Assembly (NCBI GenBank): GCA_947623765.1
Contig: CANQIG010000046.1
Location: forward strand, 1 to 10,989
DNA length: 10,989 bases
Origin: an uncultured Clostridia bacterium
GTDB taxonomy: Bacteria; Bacillota; Clostridia; Oscillospirales; Acutalibacteraceae
Direction: 5' to 3'
Below, one piece after another: positions 1 through 8,195 of this stretch. The translations under genes and the position numbers were made by a program. The first letter of the stretch is position 1; every line of letters starts with the position of its first letter. Under the pieces are notes generated by a model. That model saw nothing but the letters and a program-made list of their open reading frames with translations, ran no database searches and was not told the origin of the DNA.

Positions 1-2181
1 GGTTCCGTGCTGAACGCATTTGGCAGCGCCGTGCAGACGTACCGGCTCGGCTGCGTCGGCGCGGGCAAGATCAACCCGCGCTACGGCATCCGGTTCGTCG
101 AGGGCATCGAGCGCTATTCCTCTCTGAAACTGAACCGTCCGCTTGCGGACTTCTACCGCGCGGAGCGCGACGTGCTCCCGCCGGACGACCTGTTCGAAGA
201 GGCGCGGGCGCTGAGCGGCACGGCGGTGCTCGTCCTCAACCGCCCGACCGGCGAGAGCGAGGACAATCGCCCCGAGCCCGGCGCGTACCGCCTCTCGGCG
301 GACGAAAAGGCGCTGCTCGACGGGCTGCGCGCCCGGTTTGAAAAGCTCGTCGTCGTGCTCAACACCGGCTACCCCATCGAGATGAACTGGATCGACAGCG
401 CCGACGCGATCCTCTGGACGGGCCTGAACGGCATGGCGGGCGGCCGCGCGCTGGCCGAGATCCTCGACGGCACGGTCTCCCCCTCCGGGCGTCTGCCCGA
501 CACATGGGCGTTCGACTACGGCGACATCCCCGCGGCGGTGAACTTCAACTTCGCGCCCGGGGAGACGAGCCGGATGTCGGGGAACGACAACGAACTGCGG
601 GAATTCAACGTGACGGTCTACGAGGAGGGGCTGTACGTCGGCTACCGGTACTTCGAGACGTTCGGGAAGCGTGCCGCGTTCCCGTTCGGCCACGGCCTGA
701 GCTACACCTCGTTCACGCGGCGGTGCGTGCGCTTCGCCGAGAAGGACTGCGCGGTGGAGCTCGACGTGGAGGTCACGAACACTGGCGCGGTCTGGGGCAA
801 GGAGAGCGTGCTGCTCTTCGCCGAGCTGCCCGAGGGCAAGCTCGAGCAGCCGAGCCGCCGCCTCGTGGACTTCGCAAAGACCGACACGCTCGCGCCGGGC
901 GCAAGCGAGGTGCTGCACCTCAAAGTCAGCCCGCGCGGCTTCGATTCCTACGACGAAGCGGCCGCGCGCTGGATCATCGAGCCGGGCACGGTGCACCTCT
1001 ACCTCGGCGGCTCGGTCGCGGAGGCCAAGGAGGCCGCGTCCTTCGACGTGCCGGAGGAGATCACGGTCGCGCAGGTGAAGAACCGCGTCGTCCCGCCCAT
1101 TGAAATTCACGAACTCAGCCGCCGCGACCCGGAGGGCACCTGGCCGACGGGACGCGAGAGCCGCGTGGTCGAATCGGTGGCGCTGCCATATAGGCAGGAG
1201 CGCAGGCGCACGCCGGAAGCGCGGCCCGTCACCGGGGAAAAGCCGGAGAAGCTCGTCACCTTCCCGATGCTCCTCAAGGACCCGTCGCTGCTGAACGCGT
1301 TCGTTTTGCAGATGAGCGACTACGAGCTCTGCCGCTGCTCGGCGGGCGGCCGCACGGGCTGGGGCTACGGCGACAGCGGTTTCGCCGGGGTGCTCTACGC
1401 GGAGGGCGCGCTCGAAAAATACGAGATCCCGAAGGACTACTACTTCTCCGACGGCAACAACGGTCTCAACATGAACGACGCGAACGTCGGGTTCCCCGTC
1501 TCGAACGTGGTCTGCGCGACGTTCAACGAGCGTCTTTCCTACGAGGAGGGCCGCGCGATCGCCGAGGAGGCAATCGGCATGAAGCTGCCGTGCATCCTCG
1601 CCCCGGCGGTCAATCTCCACCGGAACCCGCTCTGCGGCCGCCACAGCGAGTATTTCTCCGAAGACCCGGTGCTCTCCGGGCGCATGGCCGCGCAGGAGGG
1701 CCGGGGACTACAGTCCTGCGGCGTGGCGTGCAGTTTGAAGCACCTCTTCGCGAACAACGCGGAGTATCTGCGCTACACGAACCATGTGCTCGTGACCGAG
1801 CGCACTGCGCGCGAGCTGTACCTGCGCATCTTCGAGGAGGCGCTGCAAGTCTATATGCCTGACACCGTGATGACCGGCTACAACGCCGTGAACGGCGTCT
1901 GGTGCGGCGAGGATGAGGACCTGCTCGAGGGCATCCTCCGCGAGGAATGGGGGTTCACCGGCTACGTCATGTCCGACTGGGGCGGCGCGAACAGCTGTCC
2001 CAGCGGCGCGCCCGCGCAGGCGGGCCTGAGCTGGGTGGCGCCGGGCAGCATGGACGATTCGACGGTCACGCCGATCCTCGACGCCCTCAGCGCGGGGAAG
2101 CTCGACCGGGAACGCCTCCGCGCGAACGTCCGGGACCTGTTCCAAACCGTCATCAAGTACGCGAAATACACGGCAAAGTGA
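1..2181 (+). CDS. Glycoside hydrolase family 3 beta-glucosidase-like enzyme, permuted domain order (5' partial)
   Basis: Likely hydrolyses beta-linked glucosides or related oligosaccharides from plant polysaccharides; the exact sugar cannot be read. The frame is open to the window edge and base 1 already lies inside the family's C-terminal domain, so the start is upstream and the GTG at 7 is probably internal. Residues are counted from that GTG. Domains in order: GH3 C-terminal alpha/beta domain (about 1-235, with GMAGGRALAEILDG and SGRLPDTW), fibronectin-III-like domain (about 200-350, with PFGHGLSYTSF), a linker of about 70 residues, then the GH3 N-terminal barrel (about 420-724, with SEYFSEDP, KHLFANNAE, MTGYNAVNG and VMSDWGG). 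Predicted nucleophile is D657 in SDWG; predicted acid/base is E83 in TGESEDNR. Both are present, in reversed order. Domain-swapped GH3 enzymes are known from rumen clostridia. The KHF/NNQE motif reads KHL/NNAE here. The signal peptide question is open because the 5' end is missing. Confidence 0.93.
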   Translation, partial: GSVLNAFGSAVQTYRLGCVGAGKINPRYGIRFVEGIERYSSLKLNRPLADFYRAERDVLPPDDLFEEARALSGTAVLVLNRPTGESEDNRPEPGAYRLSADEKALLDGLRARFEKLVVVLNTGYPIEMNWIDSADAILWTGLNGMAGGRALAEILDGTVSPSGRLPDTWAFDYGDIPAAVNFNFAPGETSRMSGNDNELREFNVTVYEEGLYVGYRYFETFGKRAAFPFGHGLSYTSFTRRCVRFAEKDCAVELDVEVTNTGAVWGKESVLLFAELPEGKLEQPSRRLVDFAKTDTLAPGASEVLHLKVSPRGFDSYDEAAARWIIEPGTVHLYLGGSVAEAKEAASFDVPEEITVAQVKNRVVPPIEIHELSRRDPEGTWPTGRESRVVESVALPYRQERRRTPEARPVTGEKPEKLVTFPMLLKDPSLLNAFVLQMSDYELCRCSAGGRTGWGYGDSGFAGVLYAEGALEKYEIPKDYYFSDGNNGLNMNDANVGFPVSNVVCATFNERLSYEEGRAIAEEAIGMKLPCILAPAVNLHRNPLCGRHSEYFSEDPVLSGRMAAQEGRGLQSCGVACSLKHLFANNAEYLRYTNHVLVTERTARELYLRIFEEALQVYMPDTVMTGYNAVNGVWCGEDEDLLEGILREEWGFTGYVMSDWGGANSCPSGAPAQAGLSWVAPGSMDDSTVTPILDALSAGKLDRERLRANVRDLFQTVIKYAKYTAK

Positions 2182-2191
2182 GACCGATAAA

Positions 2192-2224
2192 GCAAAAAAG
2201 CGCGCAGGCTGCGCGTTCTTTTTG
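2192..2224. terminator. Bidirectional intrinsic terminator between convergent genes
   Basis: A stem with arms GCGCGCA and TGCGCGT (last pair G-T) around a 3-nt loop is preceded by A6 and followed by TTCTTTTT on the + strand. On the - strand the same stem (6 bp) is followed by T6. It starts about 10 nt after the stop of the GH3 gene and lies about 90 nt beyond the last gene of the - strand operon, so it can end both transcripts. Confidence 0.75.
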
Positions 2225-2312
2225 TTGTATGCTTTCCGTGTACCGTACTCTCCCCGGACAGTAAAGAGAGACCGTACTTTTTTCATGGGATTTGTGCAAA
2301 ACCCGCGCGGCC

Positions 2313-4307
2313 TCACCACCGCGCCGAAATGAGCTCGATGGGGTCGGCCTTGAGGTTCCGGTTCACGAGCACCGTCCCGAGCCCGAGATAGAGCGCCGCC
2401 GCAGCGAGCGGCAGCACCACCCCGATCCAGAACCGCAGGGGGCTCACCACCGTGACTGCCGGCGCGTTGTGCGCCCAGCTGCTGAACGTCAGGTCGTACT
2501 GCGCGGTCGGGTCGGCGGTGATCCGCGCCCCAAAGAGCGCGACCGCCGCTGCGCCGAGCGCGCTGCCCAAAAAAGCCGCGAGCGCCACAGCCGCGCCCGA
2601 TCCGCCGAGCAGCGAGATCCGGCACTGGCGCTTCGTCATGCCGAGGCTCCGCTCGATCGCCGTGCGTTTTTTCTGCTGCAAAATAAATACATAGAGCGCG
2701 AATAGCAGGAACACAAGGGTCATCGTGGCGCTCACGGCGAAGAGCAGCACCGAGGTCGTCCGCGTGTTCTCGATGCTCCCCACGACACGCGCGTACCCGC
2801 CGTCGTCGTAGGTGATCTCGAGCTTCGCCGCCTCCGGCACGGCCTCGCGCAGCGCGCGGTCGAATTCGTCCGCCGTCCCGTTCGGGATCTCGAAGCTCAC
2901 CGTCGTGTCGCGCATCGGCCCGACATAGACAATGTGGTCCTCGTCGCTCGCCGTAACGGACTTTGCCGGGATGATGAACGTGCCGCGCGCGATCTCCGAC
3001 GCGCCGGCATACACCTCGTCCTCGCTGACGCTGTCGTAGATCCCGACGACCTCATAGCTCGAGATCTCGAACGCGTCGAGCATCTTCCCGTCCACGCCGA
3101 GCAGACTGTACCGCCGGATGAAGGACGGCGCGTCGAACGTCATGTGGAAGAGCGCGCGGTCTTCCTCCAAATCGGGCGTGTACCCGTATAGCGAGGCGTA
3201 GAGCGGCAGCATGATGTGGCTTCCGACTCTCAGGTGGGTGCCCGCCCCGTTTTTTGCGACGCCTTCCGCCATTTCCCGGGAGATCATGCAGACCTTCGCA
3301 CCCGTCTCGAATTCCTCCTCGGTGATCTCCCGCCCCTCCGCGAGGTACATCCGCCTCGAGTGGAACGATGGGAGCAGCGTCAGGCTGTTCGTCGGGAGCA
3401 CGTTGTAGATCGTGTCCTGCTTGATCAGGAACTGGATCCACCCCACGAGCTCGCGCTTCACCGCCTCCCCGTCCCCGTCGAAGGGGATGAGATAGACGTT
3501 CGGGTCGTTGAGATCGAGCAGCTCGCGGTCCGTCGCGGAGAAGCGCACCGCGTCTCCCGCCTCCCGCGCCGTGCCGCCCGACGGGTTCACGCCCGGGATC
3601 GCTTCGCCCGAGCGCGTCTGCAGCGAGCAAAACGGCATCTGGATGACGACCCACTCCGTCTCGCCGTGCTGCTCGCACGTCTCCGCGGTGAGGAACGCCG
3701 CGTACTGCTGCCCCGCGGTGACGGGGCGCGGCGCGCCGGTATAGTGCTGGCAGACCGTGATCGTGTCGCCAAAGGCGGCGTGCTCGGGTTCATCCGTGAT
3801 CGACGCATAGAGGCTCATGAACTCGCCCTTCCGCTCGTAAAACACATCTGTGACCTGCGCGGTGAACGGTGTCGTCCCGTCGCTGTCCTCCAGCGCCGTA
3901 AAGAGCAGGAACTCCGTGCGCTGCGGGAAATCCTTGTCCGGGTTCTTGATCTGCATCAGCATCGGGTCGATCGACGTGAGATAATACGGGCGCTCTTCCG
4001 GCGGGGTGAGATATTCCGCGCCGTCAAAGTTCAAAAGGTCGACCGAAAGGAAACGGTCGTAGCTCTCCTCGACCGTGGAATAAAACGGCAGGCAGCTGTT
4101 GGAATGCACGGAAACATCGGTGCTCTCCGGCTTTTGGGAGACCGTCCCGATCGTCGTGAACATCCGCTCCGCCTCCGCGATGCGGGCGTCGGAATCCGCG
4201 AGCAGCACGGTGCTGAACACGAGCATCGCCGTGCTGACGGCGAGCATCAGCAGGAGAATCGCCGTTTTCAGCGGCGTGCGCAGGATCTGCAATATGCTGA
4301 GTTTCAT
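2313..4307 (-). CDS. Large FtsX/MacB-like ABC transporter permease, second copy
   Basis: Membrane subunit of an ABC transporter of the MacB/FtsX/LolCE class, 664 aa; substrate unknown. One membrane helix lies near the N-terminus (about 12-37), then a large extracytoplasmic domain (about 38-513), then three helices at about 514-537, 566-590 and 624-647. This is the four-helix layout of the class. The cytoplasmic stretch after helix 2 (KKRTAIERSLGMTKRQCRIS) matches the coupling segment seen in FtsX-type permeases. GREITEEEF in the outer domain resembles the conserved MacB outer-domain motif. It is a divergent paralogue of the 638-aa permease at 5585-7501 (shared LRTPL, PYY, LPSFH, GREITEEE, KRTAIER.LG.TKRQCRIS, VLVNRN). 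The start is supported by GGAGGG at 4315-4320, 7 nt before the ATG. It follows the preceding gene by 13 nt and is last in the operon. Confidence 0.9.
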   Translation of the reverse strand: MKLSILQILRTPLKTAILLLMLAVSTAMLVFSTVLLADSDARIAEAERMFTTIGTVSQKPESTDVSVHSNSCLPFYSTVEESYDRFLSVDLLNFDGAEYLTPPEERPYYLTSIDPMLMQIKNPDKDFPQRTEFLLFTALEDSDGTTPFTAQVTDVFYERKGEFMSLYASITDEPEHAAFGDTITVCQHYTGAPRPVTAGQQYAAFLTAETCEQHGETEWVVIQMPFCSLQTRSGEAIPGVNPSGGTAREAGDAVRFSATDRELLDLNDPNVYLIPFDGDGEAVKRELVGWIQFLIKQDTIYNVLPTNSLTLLPSFHSRRMYLAEGREITEEEFETGAKVCMISREMAEGVAKNGAGTHLRVGSHIMLPLYASLYGYTPDLEEDRALFHMTFDAPSFIRRYSLLGVDGKMLDAFEISSYEVVGIYDSVSEDEVYAGASEIARGTFIIPAKSVTASDEDHIVYVGPMRDTTVSFEIPNGTADEFDRALREAVPEAAKLEITYDDGGYARVVGSIENTRTTSVLLFAVSATMTLVFLLFALYVFILQQKKRTAIERSLGMTKRQCRISLLGGSGAAVALAAFLGSALGAAAVALFGARITADPTAQYDLTFSSWAHNAPAVTVVSPLRFWIGVVLPLAAAALYLGLGTVLVNRNLKADPIELISARW

Positions 4308-4320
4308 TGTGAATCCCTCC

Positions 4321-5550
4321 TCAGTCGATCCGCGTCAGAAGCGAAAGCGCGTCGACCCGCAGGAGGACGGCCATCGCGGCGGCAGAGCCTCCGCACGCGC
4401 AGACGAGAAACAGCCCGCAGACCGCGAGCGCCATGCCCGCCCCGAGATGCGCCGCGAGCAGCGCCGGGAACACGAGCACGCACCCGGCGAGGTGGAGCAG
4501 CAGCATCGCGGTGATCCGCACCGCCGCGCTGCGCCGCCGCCCGTTCCCGACGGAGAACTCCAGCGCGAGCTCGCGCTGCGTGCCGCGCAGCAGAAAGAAC
4601 GCCAGCACGCCGAGCAGCAGGAGCAGCACGATAAACACCGGCACGAGGAACGCCCGGAAGATCGAGAGCGTCAAGGTGACCTGCCCCGCCGTCTCGATGA
4701 ACAGCTGGTCGTCGAACCGCAGCGCGCCGCCCTCTACTTGGTAGGAATCCAGAGGGTTGGCTTCTACAAAACCTCTCGGCACGTGGAGTGCCGCTTTCAC
4801 CGCGTTCAGATCCGCGTCCTCCGCGAGCGTCCCGGAAAGCGACGCGTAGCTGAAATACGACTTCGCCTCTTTGTCCCGGCCGATGCGGTAACGCCCGTAC
4901 TCGCTGCGTTCGTCGGCGAGCGCGCGCAGATACGCGACCGGGCAGAGCATATCTTTTTGCCCGCGGTACGGCCCGGAAAAGATCGCTCCGACTGTAAATT
5001 CACACGCGTAGGGCTCGGAAAGCACCGCGCGATAATCACCGGCCAAGTCGTGCAGGAGCAGACTCACCGAGAGCGGGAAGCGGTCTCCCGGCTGCACGCC
5101 GAGTTGGCGCGCCGCGGTGTCCGAAAGCGCGCACACCGGCCGGTCCGAGGCGAACAGCGCCTCGCTCTCGCCGTCCGCGTAGGTGAACTGCACCCCGTCA
5201 AAATCCTCGAGCGCCGCGAAATCGTTGACCGCGAGGATCTTCAGGCTCTCCTCCGCGCCTTCTTCAAAATTCCCGAACGCCTCGGAGGTGCACCGGATGT
5301 CCCGCATCGGCACGGAGACGAAAAGGTCGTACCGCTGCGCAGAGATGTCGAGCCCGTCCTCCGCTTTGCCGGACAAGCTGAGGACCTCGACTCTGACCGG
5401 CACGGTTTTGGTGAGCGTATGGAGCAGCGTCTCCAGCTTCTCCATCTGCAGGAGATAGACGGCGACGCACGCGCAGAGAAGCACCGTCGCCCCCGGCACA
5501 AACCAGAGCGGCCTGTGCCGGAGGAGATACCGAAGCTGCCTCAAAAACAT
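4321..5550 (-). CDS. Small FtsX/MacB-like ABC transporter permease, second copy
   Basis: Permease of 409 aa, presumed partner of the large permease encoded next. Helix 1 is at about 14-34, the outer domain at about 35-297, and helices 2-4 at about 298-322, 345-370 and 373-397. The ATG at 5550 (MFLRQLRYLL) is chosen because GGGGTG lies 6 nt upstream and the frame before it has no membrane-protein character; a longer reading from 5649 would run into the upstream gene. It is a paralogue of the small permease at 8196-9410: both have (V/I)RCTS in the outer domain, EANP before a (D)D.(L/Q)FI.TA motif, ALAVCGLFLVCA in the last helix region, and end in LLT(R/K)(I/V)D. It lies 34 nt after the 638-aa permease and 13 nt before the 664-aa one. 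Substrate unknown. Confidence 0.88.
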   Translation of the reverse strand: MFLRQLRYLLRHRPLWFVPGATVLLCACVAVYLLQMEKLETLLHTLTKTVPVRVEVLSLSGKAEDGLDISAQRYDLFVSVPMRDIRCTSEAFGNFEEGAEESLKILAVNDFAALEDFDGVQFTYADGESEALFASDRPVCALSDTAARQLGVQPGDRFPLSVSLLLHDLAGDYRAVLSEPYACEFTVGAIFSGPYRGQKDMLCPVAYLRALADERSEYGRYRIGRDKEAKSYFSYASLSGTLAEDADLNAVKAALHVPRGFVEANPLDSYQVEGGALRFDDQLFIETAGQVTLTLSIFRAFLVPVFIVLLLLLGVLAFFLLRGTQRELALEFSVGNGRRRSAAVRITAMLLLHLAGCVLVFPALLAAHLGAGMALAVCGLFLVCACGGSAAAMAVLLRVDALSLLTRID

Positions 5551-5584
5551 CTTGAACACCCCGCTTGTTGAGAGAAGTCCCCGT

Positions 5585-7501
5585 TCAGTTCGCGTCCCGG
5601 CTGAGAAGATAGACCGGGTCGATTCGGATGTTCCGGTTGACGAGCACAACGGAAACGCAGAGGATCACGAGGAGCAGCGATGCCGGGATCAGGAAGAACA
5701 GCGCGACCGGCGTTTCCACCTCGCTGTTTTCCACAAACGACTCGTTCCCTGCCCACAGGCTGTATTTCCGGCTGAACCGCGCGGAGACGGTCGCCGGGGC
5801 TTCTTCCTCGGTTTCGGACGTGATCGAAACGCTCTCCGAGGACGCTGCCGCGCCGCCCACGGTTCCCGTCAGCGCAGCGCCGAGCACCGTGCCGACGATC
5901 GCGGAGACGAGCGCCAGCGCCAGCACGCCGGAAACGATCGAGATCCGGCACTGCCGCTTTGTAAAGCCCAAAGCCCGCTCGATGGCCGTGCGCTTCTTCT
6001 CCTTCACGACGAAGAAGTAGAGCAGCAGGGCGATGACGGCGGCAACGGAAAGCAGGCCGAACGCAAAGAGCAGCATCGCGGTGTTCCGCGCGTTCAGGAG
6101 GCTGTTCATCACGTCGGAATAGCCGCGGTCGTCATAGCGGATCTCAAGCTGTTCCAGTCCCTCGACATTCTCCCGCAGCGCGGTGTCGAAGGAATCGATC
6201 ATCCCGTTCGGGATCTGGAAGGAGCAGGACAGCGCGTTGATCGGGTCGAAGTACGCGATGTTGTTTTCGACCGACGCGCCGACCGACGCGGAGGGGATGA
6301 TGATGAGGTCGTTCGCGATCTCTCCCGCGCCGCCGCCGCCTTCGTTCACGAGGCGGTACGTCCCGACGATCTCGTATTCCGCCGTCCAGAAGGGCTCGTA
6401 ATACTCTCCCTCAGCGTTCAGCAGGCTGTAATCCGCATAGGAAGACAGCACCTGATACGAAGAATACCCGTACAGCGCGCAGAGCAGCGGGAGCTCGATC
6501 TTGTCCCCGACCCGCAGCAAGTTCGTCTGTGCAAACGAGGACGACACGAGGCAGACCGCCGCGCCGCTCGCGTATTCCTCCTCGGTGATCTCCCTGCCGT
6601 CCTTCATCCGCGCGAGCTTCGCGTGGAACGACGGCAGGAGCCGAATGTTGTTCGTCGGCATGACGCTGAACAGGGAACCGCTGCTCCCCTGAAAGTCGGC
6701 CCATTTCAGCCAGTCCTGCCCGCGATTGCCTTCCTCGTAAAAATCCGCGGTGACCTCGTCCACGCGCCGCGTTCTTTCGGGATAATACCCGACATTGACC
6801 GTGTTGCCAACCGCGTCCCGCTGTGTGGAATGCGGGCCCGTGAATACATCGTATTCCAAGCAGAAATGCGTCTCGCAGTGGACCCCTGATAGGATCGCAA
6901 TATAGGTTTTTCCGGCCTTCAGCGGTGTGGGGACGGTGCGGCACTGACAAAGCGGGATCACGTCCCCCTCCTGTAAGCTGATTTCACTCTCGCCCCAATG
7001 GTTTTCGCTCTTCTGGGATGGCCGGATGTTGTTGAATAGCGCCTTGGTAATTTGAACCTCCACGGGCCCGTCGTCGCCGTCCGTATCCTCGAGCGGGGTG
7101 AACTCCACGATTTGTCTGCGATAGTTCCCCAGTTCGCGCGAACGTTTCATCTCCGGCAGGTACGTGACGTAATACGGGCGGTTCTCCGGCGGCAGGATGT
7201 AATTCGCGCCGGGGAAATCCAGCTGATCGACCGAGAAGGTCTCGCCGTAAATGTCGGAGGCGCGCGTGATGAGCCCCTGGCACACATCCGGCGTGACCGT
7301 CACCCGTGTGTCGATCGGGACCTGTTCGACCGTACCGACCGTCTCGAACTCGCTCTCCGCCGCCGCGATCCGCTGCGTGGACTGCGAAAACAGCACCGCG
7401 CCGAACACGAGCAGCAGCGTGCTCGCGGTCATCAGCAGGAAGAACAGCGCGGCGCGCAGGGGCGTGCGCAGAAGCTGCCGCAGGCTCTTTTTGACGATCA
7501 T
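5585..7501 (-). CDS. Large FtsX/MacB-like ABC transporter permease, first copy
   Basis: Permease of 638 aa with helix 1 at about 14-36, an outer domain to about 470, helices 2 and 3 at about 472-496 and 522-548, an acidic Ser/Glu-rich outer loop (about 549-598), and helix 4 at about 599-620. After helix 2 comes KKRTAIERALGFTKRQCRIS, the likely contact surface for the ATPase. The outer domain holds LPSFH and GREITEEEY, the latter resembling MacB outer domains. The ATG at 7501 overlaps the stop of the ATPase gene (ATGA), with GGGAGG 7 nt upstream inside that gene, so the two are probably translationally coupled. C185 and C209 of the outer domain line up with C186 and C211 of the paralogue at 2313-4307, a possible disulfide. 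It probably pairs with the small permease at 8196-9410. Confidence 0.91.
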   Translation of the reverse strand: MIVKKSLRQLLRTPLRAALFFLLMTASTLLLVFGAVLFSQSTQRIAAAESEFETVGTVEQVPIDTRVTVTPDVCQGLITRASDIYGETFSVDQLDFPGANYILPPENRPYYVTYLPEMKRSRELGNYRRQIVEFTPLEDTDGDDGPVEVQITKALFNNIRPSQKSENHWGESEISLQEGDVIPLCQCRTVPTPLKAGKTYIAILSGVHCETHFCLEYDVFTGPHSTQRDAVGNTVNVGYYPERTRRVDEVTADFYEEGNRGQDWLKWADFQGSSGSLFSVMPTNNIRLLPSFHAKLARMKDGREITEEEYASGAAVCLVSSSFAQTNLLRVGDKIELPLLCALYGYSSYQVLSSYADYSLLNAEGEYYEPFWTAEYEIVGTYRLVNEGGGGAGEIANDLIIIPSASVGASVENNIAYFDPINALSCSFQIPNGMIDSFDTALRENVEGLEQLEIRYDDRGYSDVMNSLLNARNTAMLLFAFGLLSVAAVIALLLYFFVVKEKKRTAIERALGFTKRQCRISIVSGVLALALVSAIVGTVLGAALTGTVGGAAASSESVSITSETEEEAPATVSARFSRKYSLWAGNESFVENSEVETPVALFFLIPASLLLVILCVSVVLVNRNIRIDPVYLLSRDAN

Positions 7502-8175
7502 GCGGATGCCTCCCTCGTCAGCCGCCCGTCGCGCATCCGGTACACGATGTCCGCGCCCGCGGCGATATTCAGGTCATGCGTGACGACGATCACGCAGTAC
7601 TGCTTCTCCCGCACCAGCCGGTGCAGCAGGTCGATGATGAGCTGCCCGTTCTCGCTGTCGAGGTTGCCGGTCGGCTCGTCCGCGAGGAGCACCCGCGCCT
7701 CCGAGGCGAGCGCGCGGGCGATGGCGACGCGCTGCTGCTGCCCGCCCGAGAGCATCGAAGGCAGCTTGCGGACGTCCACCTCGGAGAGGCCCACCGCGTC
7801 CAGAAGCTCCTTTGCGCGCGGCTTCGCCTCCTTCTCCGGCACGCCGTGGAGGAACATGGGGTACATGACGTTTTCCAGGAGGTTCAGCGCCGGGAACAGG
7901 TTGAACGACTGGTAGATGACGGAAACGTTGTCCCGCCGGTGCTTTTCGCTGTCCGCCGCCGTGACGGGCACGCCGTCCACGAGCACCTCGCCCTGAGTGG
8001 GCGCGCCGAGCCCGGCCAGCATGGAGAGCAGCGTCGTCTTCCCCGAGCCGGACTGCCCGACGATGGCGTAGAACTTGCCCTCCTCGAAATCGCAGGTCAC
8101 GTCGGTGAGCGCCTGCACCTGCTGGTATTTGCTCTGATATACGAAACTCACGTTTTGTGCGGAAATTTGGCTCAT
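7498..8175 (-). CDS. ABC transporter ATP-binding protein (MacB/LolD type)
   Basis: Cytoplasmic ATPase, 225 aa from the ATG at 8175, that would power the permeases on either side. All expected motifs are intact: Walker A GQSGSGKT (40-47), Q-loop Q89 in YQSFNL, signature LSGGQ (142-146), Walker B VLLADE (162-167) with catalytic E167, D-loop GNLD (170-173) and switch H200 in VVTHD. LSGGQQQRVAIARAL and ADEPTGNLD are typical of the LolD/MacB/FtsE group. A GTG at 8184 in the same frame is an alternative start, but AAAGGA is only 2 nt from it and 11 nt from the ATG. It is the only ATPase gene among four permease genes, so it probably serves both pairs as a homodimer. Confidence 0.96.
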   Translation of the reverse strand: MSQISAQNVSFVYQSKYQQVQALTDVTCDFEEGKFYAIVGQSGSGKTTLLSMLAGLGAPTQGEVLVDGVPVTAADSEKHRRDNVSVIYQSFNLFPALNLLENVMYPMFLHGVPEKEAKPRAKELLDAVGLSEVDVRKLPSMLSGGQQQRVAIARALASEARVLLADEPTGNLDSENGQLIIDLLHRLVREKQYCVIVVTHDLNIAAGADIVYRMRDGRLTREASA

Positions 8176-8195
8176 ATTGGTCACGTTCCTTTCTT

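Noticed and set aside
2242..2278. ACCGTACT direct repeat flanking CTCTC/GAGAG, followed by T run on + strand
   Set aside because: The stem is only 5 bp with a long loop, and the better terminator at 2192-2224 already serves this junction.
3216..6889. Long open frames on the + strand opposite the permease genes (about 430-490 codons)
   Set aside because: They are extremely rich in Arg, Glu and Pro, have no recognisable domains, and arise from the GC-rich third positions of the real genes on the other strand.
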